A stretch of 64,000 nt of DNA, taken from positions 124,001-188,000 of the forward strand of contig NZ_CAOS01000003.1 in the NCBI RefSeq assembly GCF_000315365.1. The letters run 5' to 3'. This DNA is from Desulforamulus hydrothermalis Lam5 = DSM 18033 (GTDB taxonomy: Bacteria > Bacillota > Desulfotomaculia > Desulfotomaculales > Desulfotomaculaceae). The position numbers and the translations under genes were made by a program. Positions 59,428 to 64,000 of the stretch are shown here, piece after piece (the first letter of the stretch is position 1; each line of letters starts with the position of its first letter). A model generated the notes under the pieces. It worked only from the letters and a program-made list of their open reading frames with translations. It made no database searches and was not told the DNA's origin.

Positions 59428-60072
59428 TTAATTGCCCAACACTCCGCCCGGCAGGGTTAGAATTGCCGGCGGCACGTCGCCTACAATAATATCTTGGGCC
59501 AGTGGTACCTTGGTGTGTACCTTAAATACTTCTTTATACAAAGGAACAGCAATTTGAAATTCCGAATTAAGATCCAGCCATATAAGGTGTCTGGTTTGGT
59601 TAATACCTGCACCTTCAAACTTATCAATAATATCCACTCGTAAAATCCCCAGGGGAATCATACGAACGCTTAGCTGCGGCCCCAAAGCAGCCATTAAACG
59701 GATACCTAACAATTGACCGACAGGTATTCTGATGGTTTCATTGTCCAACTGCCGAAATTGCTCTTGAATGTTTAAAGTAATTTCATTTGACAGACGGTTT
59801 ATTTTAATGGTATCCGCCTGCACCAGCACAATCTTTCCCCGGTCGTCTTTGTGAACTTGCACTATATCCCGATACTCAACATGTTGTCGGGCCAGATGTT
59901 CCATGACTGATTTATTTATAATCTCCGTGGCGGCTTGAATGGCTTGCACCCTGGCAATAGCAAACAGAGTTGGCTGCAGGCAGCGATCAATAAATATAAA
60001 AACAATTGCCAAGCCCAGCAGCAGCAGCAACGCCAAGAGTTTTCCGGACACTTGTCTTTGCCTTTTAAACAA
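59428..60072 (-). CDS. yunB: sporulation protein YunB
   Basis: 214-aa protein needed for normal sporulation in Bacillus and made in the mother cell there. It has one N-terminal membrane helix (LLALLLLLGLAIVFIFI), then the family segments AIQAATEIINKSVMEHL, LIGTRLMA-like LLGIRLMAALGPQLSVRMIPLG and FEGAGINQTRHLIWLDL. I start at TTG 60072, 6 bases after GGAGGTG. That SD lies in the 3' arm of a perfect hairpin (60077-60111). It is downstream of tyrS. Confidence 0.9.
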   Translation of the reverse strand: MFKRQRQVSGKLLALLLLLGLAIVFIFIDRCLQPTLFAIARVQAIQAATEIINKSVMEHLARQHVEYRDIVQVHKDDRGKIVLVQADTIKINRLSNEITLNIQEQFRQLDNETIRIPVGQLLGIRLMAALGPQLSVRMIPLGILRVDIIDKFEGAGINQTRHLIWLDLNSEFQIAVPLYKEVFKVHTKVPLAQDIIVGDVPPAILTLPGGVLGN

Positions 60073-60076
60073 AACA

Positions 60077-60111
60077 TTCACCTCCACATGATATCTATAT
60101 GTGGAGGTGAA
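60077..60111 (-). promoter_or_regulatory. perfect hairpin enclosing the yunB SD
   Basis: Minus strand TTCACCTCCACAT (60111-60099), 9-base loop, ATGTGGAGGTGAA (60089-60077): 13 perfect pairs. The 3' arm contains GGAGGTG, the only SD for yunB. No T tract follows, so this is not a standard terminator. As folded, ribosome access would be blocked. Confidence 0.8.
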
Positions 60112-60143
60112 GCAAAAGGTGATAATCCTCAGCAACTTGTCTG

Positions 60144-61367
60144 TTATTTTAGGGATAGTTTAGCAAACCGACGCTTACCGGCCCTGATTACCATTCCTTC
60201 CTCAGGCTGAAAACGCCAGTTAGGATCAGCCACCCTGGCTCCGTCTATTTTTACCGCACCTTCTTTTATCAGCCGACGGGCTTCACTGTTGCTGGCTGCC
60301 AAACCTGCTTTGGTAAGCAGCCTGGGCAAGGATACCAATCCTTCTTCATACAGGTCTGAAGTAACAGTGAACTGTTCTATTTCATCAGGCAATTCTCGTT
60401 TTTGGAATACCTTTGTAAAATGTTCTTCAGCCTGCTGAGCTGCTGCTGCTCCATGGTAAAAAGTTACAATTTCTCGTGCCAGGCGCATTTTAACATCCCT
60501 GGGGTGAAGTGTCCCTTCTTCTAATCCCCTGGCAATGGCCCTCACTTCAGATAAGGGAACCGGTGTCACCAACTCAAAATACCTTACCATTAATTCATCA
60601 GGAAGAGACATGGTTTTGCCATACATTTCCTGCGGTGGTTCATCAATACCGATATAATTGCCCAGGCTTTTACTCATCTTGTTAACGCCATCTAAGCCTT
60701 CGAGTATCGGCATCATCAAGGCTACCTGGGGTTCCTGGCCAAACTCTTTTTGCAATGTACGCCCCATTAATAAATTAAACTTTTGATCCGTACCGCCCAG
60801 CTCAATATCAGCCGCCAGAGCTACCGAATCATAACCTTGCATCAAAGGGTAAAAGAATTCATGTATACTAATAGGAAGATTTTCTTTAAATCGTTTGGAA
60901 AAGTCCTCCCTTTCCAACATCCTGGCCACAGTGGTGGTAGCCGCCAATCTGATCACATCGGCAAATTTTAACGGAGCCAGCCAGGTACTGTTAAATTGTA
61001 CTTTGGTTTTTTGGGGATCCAGTATTTTAAATATCTGCTGTTCATAAGTGCGAGCGTTAGCCAACACCTCTTCCTCGGTTAACTGCTTACGAGTTTCCGA
61101 TTTGCCGGTCGGGTCGCCGATGCGACCGGTATAATCGCCCAAAATAATGGTAACCTGGTGACCTAATTCCTGAAACTGTCTGAGTTTTTGCAACACTACC
61201 GTATGCCCGAGGTGAATGTCCGGCGCTGTAGGGTCAAGACCCAGTTTTATATGTAAAGGTTTATTATTGGCAATTGATTTTTTTAATTTTTCAACCAGTT
61301 CCTCCTCAGGCACAATTTCAGCCGTGCCTCTTTTAATGATTTCCAACTGTTTTTGAAGGTCTAGCAT
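60144..61367 (-). CDS. tyrS: tyrosyl-tRNA synthetase
   Basis: Charges tRNA-Tyr. The 407-aa product has the class I HIGH-type motif HLGHTV in [16 protein letters not shown] (about 41-56), [27 protein letters not shown] (KMSKS loop, about 232) and a C-terminal S4 domain ([20 protein letters not shown]). It is the TyrRS group with a short connective loop. The promoter is at 61442-61470. No T-box leader is seen. Confidence 0.97.
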   Translation of the reverse strand: MLDLQKQLEIIKRGTAEIVPEEELVEKLKKSIANNKPLHIKLGLDPTAPDIHLGHTVVLQKLRQFQELGHQVTIILGDYTGRIGDPTGKSETRKQLTEEEVLANARTYEQQIFKILDPQKTKVQFNSTWLAPLKFADVIRLAATTTVARMLEREDFSKRFKENLPISIHEFFYPLMQGYDSVALAADIELGGTDQKFNLLMGRTLQKEFGQEPQVALMMPILEGLDGVNKMSKSLGNYIGIDEPPQEMYGKTMSLPDELMVRYFELVTPVPLSEVRAIARGLEEGTLHPRDVKMRLAREIVTFYHGAAAAQQAEEHFTKVFQKRELPDEIEQFTVTSDLYEEGLVSLPRLLTKAGLAASNSEARRLIKEGAVKIDGARVADPNWRFQPEEGMVIRAGKRRFAKLSLK

Positions 61368-61441
61368 TTACTAAACTCCTTTCAAGAAACTACTGCAAAA
61401 CTTGTTTAGCAATTACAGTATAGCCCTGCAAAATCTTAATA

Positions 61442-61470
61442 ATTATACCAGAGCCAGCAGTATGTGACAA
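61442..61470 (-). promoter_or_regulatory. sigma-A type promoter of tyrS
   Basis: Minus strand TTGTCA (61470-61465), 17-base spacer, TATAAT (61447-61442). The start would be near 61435, giving a short leader of about 70 bases. Confidence 0.85.
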
Positions 61471-61509
61471 GAATAATAAAATGTCTGTCAAGAAAACCGG
61501 CAACTGTGT

Positions 61510-61515
61510 TATAAT
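61510..61515 (+). promoter_or_regulatory. extended -10 promoter element upstream of the PBP gene
   Basis: TGTTATAAT: a TG one base before a perfect TATAAT, as in promoters with a weak -35. The gene starts about 45 bases later. Confidence 0.6.
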
Positions 61516-61559
61516 TCTGTTATCGTTGAGCTTTAATCTTCCATAAAGGAGAGATTCTT

Positions 61560-64000
61560 TTGACCAGACGCAAAAGCCGAAGGCTCCGGCCCGGTCGCTT
61601 AATGTTCCTGATAGCGGTTTTTATATTTTTGCTTGGCGGTATTGCTTCCCTGGGTTATGTGGCCTATGCGTTATCAGATATGCCTGCATTTAATCCGGCA
61701 TCGCTGGAGAATATGGTGCCCACTTCTGTTTATGATAAGGACGGAAACTTAGTCACCAGAATCGGCACAGAAAACCGCGAACCCATAAAGTTGGACGAAG
61801 TGCCGCAAGTGGTAAAAGATGCCTTTCTGGCCACTGAAGATGACCGCTTTTATGACCATCACGGTATTAACTTTCGTAGTTTGGGCCGGGCATTGTTTAA
61901 AAACCTTGCTTCCGGCGAGATTCGAGAAGGTTTTAGTACAATTACCATGCAATTAGTTAAGCTGTCATATTTATCGCCGGAACGCAGCATTAAAAGAAAG
62001 CTGCAGGAGATTGTCTTAACCCTGCAGGTCGAAAGGCATTTTACCAAAGACGAAATCTTTGAAATGTATCTCAATAAAATTTATTTTGGGCAAGGTGCTT
62101 ACGGTATTCAGTCCGCTGCCCAAACCTATTTTGGCAAAGACCTGAAAAAAGATGAACTGACCCTGGAGGAAGCCGCTTTTCTGGCCGGGCTGCCCCAGGC
62201 TCCGTCAGTTTATTCCCGCTATCTGGACAGTGTTTCCTCCCTTGAGGAGGATGCAAATAAACAAAAACTTGATAAAAACAAACAACAAGATTTGGAAAAA
62301 CAGCAAAAAGATTATGATCTGGCGCTAAACCGTCGCAATACAGTATTACTGCGTATGAAAGAAGCAGGCAAAATCACCGAACAACAGCGCCAGGAAGCAG
62401 CGGCCAAACCACTGCCGGACGGCACCCAAATGCCGACTTCCAGGTATCCCTACCCTTACTTTATTGATTATGTGACGGAAAAGTTAGTGCAAAAATACGG
62501 TCCCGATATGGTTTATAAGGGCGGGCTTAAGGTCTACACCACCCTGGACCCAAAAATTCAAAAAACAGCCGAAACAGCCATGGCTAATGCAAAAAACTTT
62601 CCTAATTACCCGCCTGACAAAAACGGCTTGCTCCAACCCCAGGGTGCGGCCGTCTTTATGGAGCCGGGTACAGGCTACCTGAGAGCAATTGTCGGCGGCA
62701 GAGAACACAAGCAACAGCGGCAGCTTAACCGGGCTACCCAGTACCAGGTGTTGCCCGACGGACGCAAAATAGGACGCCAACCCGGTTCAGCCATTAAACC
62801 TATCGTAGCTTATGGCCCGGCCATTGAATTTAATGGCCTGGGACCTGCGTCAGTGATTGATGACATACCTACCAGTTTTGGCAATTACAGCCCTAAAAAC
62901 GCTGACGGTAATTTTAGGGGTTTAATTACCATGCGTACCGCTTTAACGCATTCGGTTAACATCGTAGCCATCAAACTGCTGCAGCAAACCGGCCTGGAAA
63001 AAGCGGTAAAATTTGCCCATGAATTGGGCATTACCACGCTGGATGCCAATCGGGACGGCCTGGCTATGGCGTTAGGCGGGGTCAGTTCCGGGGTAGTGCC
63101 GCTGGATATGGCAGGCGCCTATGGTGCCTTCGCCAACCAGGGAATCTATGTCAAGCCCCATGCCATTACCAGGGTAGAAGGTCCTGACGGTACTCTGCTT
63201 GACGAGTTTAAACCCGAGAAGAAACGGGTTATGAAAGCCACTACTGCTTATTTGATCACAGATATGCTGCGCTCGGTTGTACAGTCCGGCACCGGTACCC
63301 GGGCTAATCTTGGCGCCAGACCGGTAGCGGGTAAAACCGGCACTACAGATGAAGGCAAAGATATTTGGTTTATCGGCTACACCCCGGAACTGGTTGGTGC
63401 TGTCTGGATTGGACATGATGCGCCAAAGAAAATGCCCCAGGCATACGGAGGTATTTACCCGGCCATGATCTGGCGGGAGGTTATGAGTAAAGTATTAGCG
63501 GACGTGCCCGTTCGCCCGTTTAACAAACCTGAAGGTATTGTTACTGCTACCGTAGACAGCAAATCCGGTTTGCTGCCGGGACCCAATACCCCGCCGGACC
63601 ATCTGGTTACCGATTTGTTTGCAGCCGGTACGGTTCCCACAGAAACGGATAATTTGCATCAGGTGATGGAGGTTTGTGCTACCACCGGCGATCTGCCCAA
63701 TGAATTTTGTCCGGAGCGGATTACCAAAGTGGTAATTAAACTTCCTTACGCAGTGCCGTCCAATGTAGCAGATTATGCCCTGCGAGCGCCGGTAAAAACG
63801 TGTACCCTGCATAACGCCAACGGGATTGATCCTGCTGCAGCAGAAAAATACAAAACACCGTTTTTACCAACACCTGAAACATCGCAACCTGCAGACAGCC
63901 AGCCAAACAATGATATACCAACCAAGCAACCCAATAATAACGACAGCTGGCTTCCCGGTACTACCGGCAGCCGGCAAGCTGATGAAAAAGCTGATCTAAA
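61560..64000 (+). CDS. class A penicillin-binding protein (PBP1A type), 3' end outside window
   Basis: Bifunctional peptidoglycan synthase. It starts at TTG 61560 (TTG ACC AGA CGC), 7 bases after AAAGGAGAG, and stays open to the window end (813 codons). A basic N-terminus and one membrane helix (MFLIAVFIFLLGGIASLGYVA) precede the GT51 glycosyltransferase domain (FLATEDDRFYDHHGIN, TITMQL, QVERHFTKDEIFEMYLNKIYFGQGAYGI). The transpeptidase domain follows, with GSAIKP (Ser near 415), HSVN (near 463) and KTGTTD (near 595). A Pro/Asn/Thr-rich tail begins near 765. Confidence 0.95.
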   Translation, partial: MTRRKSRRLRPGRLMFLIAVFIFLLGGIASLGYVAYALSDMPAFNPASLENMVPTSVYDKDGNLVTRIGTENREPIKLDEVPQVVKDAFLATEDDRFYDHHGINFRSLGRALFKNLASGEIREGFSTITMQLVKLSYLSPERSIKRKLQEIVLTLQVERHFTKDEIFEMYLNKIYFGQGAYGIQSAAQTYFGKDLKKDELTLEEAAFLAGLPQAPSVYSRYLDSVSSLEEDANKQKLDKNKQQDLEKQQKDYDLALNRRNTVLLRMKEAGKITEQQRQEAAAKPLPDGTQMPTSRYPYPYFIDYVTEKLVQKYGPDMVYKGGLKVYTTLDPKIQKTAETAMANAKNFPNYPPDKNGLLQPQGAAVFMEPGTGYLRAIVGGREHKQQRQLNRATQYQVLPDGRKIGRQPGSAIKPIVAYGPAIEFNGLGPASVIDDIPTSFGNYSPKNADGNFRGLITMRTALTHSVNIVAIKLLQQTGLEKAVKFAHELGITTLDANRDGLAMALGGVSSGVVPLDMAGAYGAFANQGIYVKPHAITRVEGPDGTLLDEFKPEKKRVMKATTAYLITDMLRSVVQSGTGTRANLGARPVAGKTGTTDEGKDIWFIGYTPELVGAVWIGHDAPKKMPQAYGGIYPAMIWREVMSKVLADVPVRPFNKPEGIVTATVDSKSGLLPGPNTPPDHLVTDLFAAGTVPTETDNLHQVMEVCATTGDLPNEFCPERITKVVIKLPYAVPSNVADYALRAPVKTCTLHNANGIDPAAAEKYKTPFLPTPETSQPADSQPNNDIPTKQPNNNDSWLPGTTGSRQADEKADL

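Noticed and set aside
61368-61441. T-box riboswitch before tyrS
   Set aside because: The leader is only about 70 bases and has no TGGNACCGCG-type T-box sequence or specifier stem.

Overview
The window comes from a spore-forming, anaerobic, Gram-positive bacterium of the Firmicutes/Clostridia. The best match is the Desulfotomaculum/Peptococcaceae type, inferred from gene content and order rather than from any search. The evidence is: the block yicC-remA-gmk-rpoZ-coaBC-priA-def; sporulation-type genes (yunB, a bofC-like gene, a YteA-like zinc-finger protein, yqhV); a PyrR-attenuated pyr operon; the DapL route to diaminopimelate; and two complete sets of NAD-linked trimeric [FeFe] hydrogenase genes. 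SD sequences are strong (AAAGGAGG type) and many starts are TTG or GTG.

Layout. Positions 1-5916 (minus) hold the yicC-to-def housekeeping block. Positions 6225-10346 (minus) hold a TraR/DksA-type protein, two tandem class I aminotransferases (an AspC type and DapL) and dapF. A P-type Ca2+ ATPase lies at 10759-13509 (minus), followed by rqcH (plus) and a type I phosphodiesterase-like gene (minus). Positions 17321-28562 (minus) form the pyr operon: promoter, PyrR attenuator, pyrR, second attenuator, pyrB, pyrC, carA, carB, pyrK, pyrD, pyrF, lspA, pyrE. lspA sits inside it, one base after pyrF. Positions 28700-33385 carry yqhV, an MFS transporter, a ComA-type phosphosulfolactate synthase, two small membrane proteins and a RluD-type pseudouridine synthase. 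Positions 33614-46511 (minus) carry a PFL/DUF711 protein and ACT protein, secF-secD-HD protein-yajC, tgt-queA, DUF2905-queH, ruvB-ruvA-ruvC, a bofC-like gene, yebC and nadE.

Positions 46512-58552 are the accessory-looking part. A very AT-rich divergent region leads into hydrogenase operon 1 (NuoE-like, HydB, HydA). A small orphan protein related to hydrogenase-locus SpoIIE-type proteins follows, then a second AT-rich stretch with a 67-codon gene, then hydrogenase operon 2. An ISL3-family insertion sequence sits 8 bp after the hydA2 stop. Operon 2 differs from operon 1 in a coordinated way. HydB2 lacks the C-terminal 2x[4Fe-4S] domain, HydA2 lacks the C-terminal [2Fe-2S]-type domain, and HydA2 reads TSCSPGW where HydA1 reads TSCCPGW at the H-cluster. 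Positions 58598-64000 hold a YkgJ-family protein, yunB, tyrS and a truncated class A penicillin-binding protein.

Beyond the genes, a foldback repeat family of about 200 bp occurs four times in intergenic DNA (near 6139, 10541, 17186 and 52266). yunB has its SD buried in a perfect 13-bp hairpin. No rRNA, tRNA or CRISPR array was seen.
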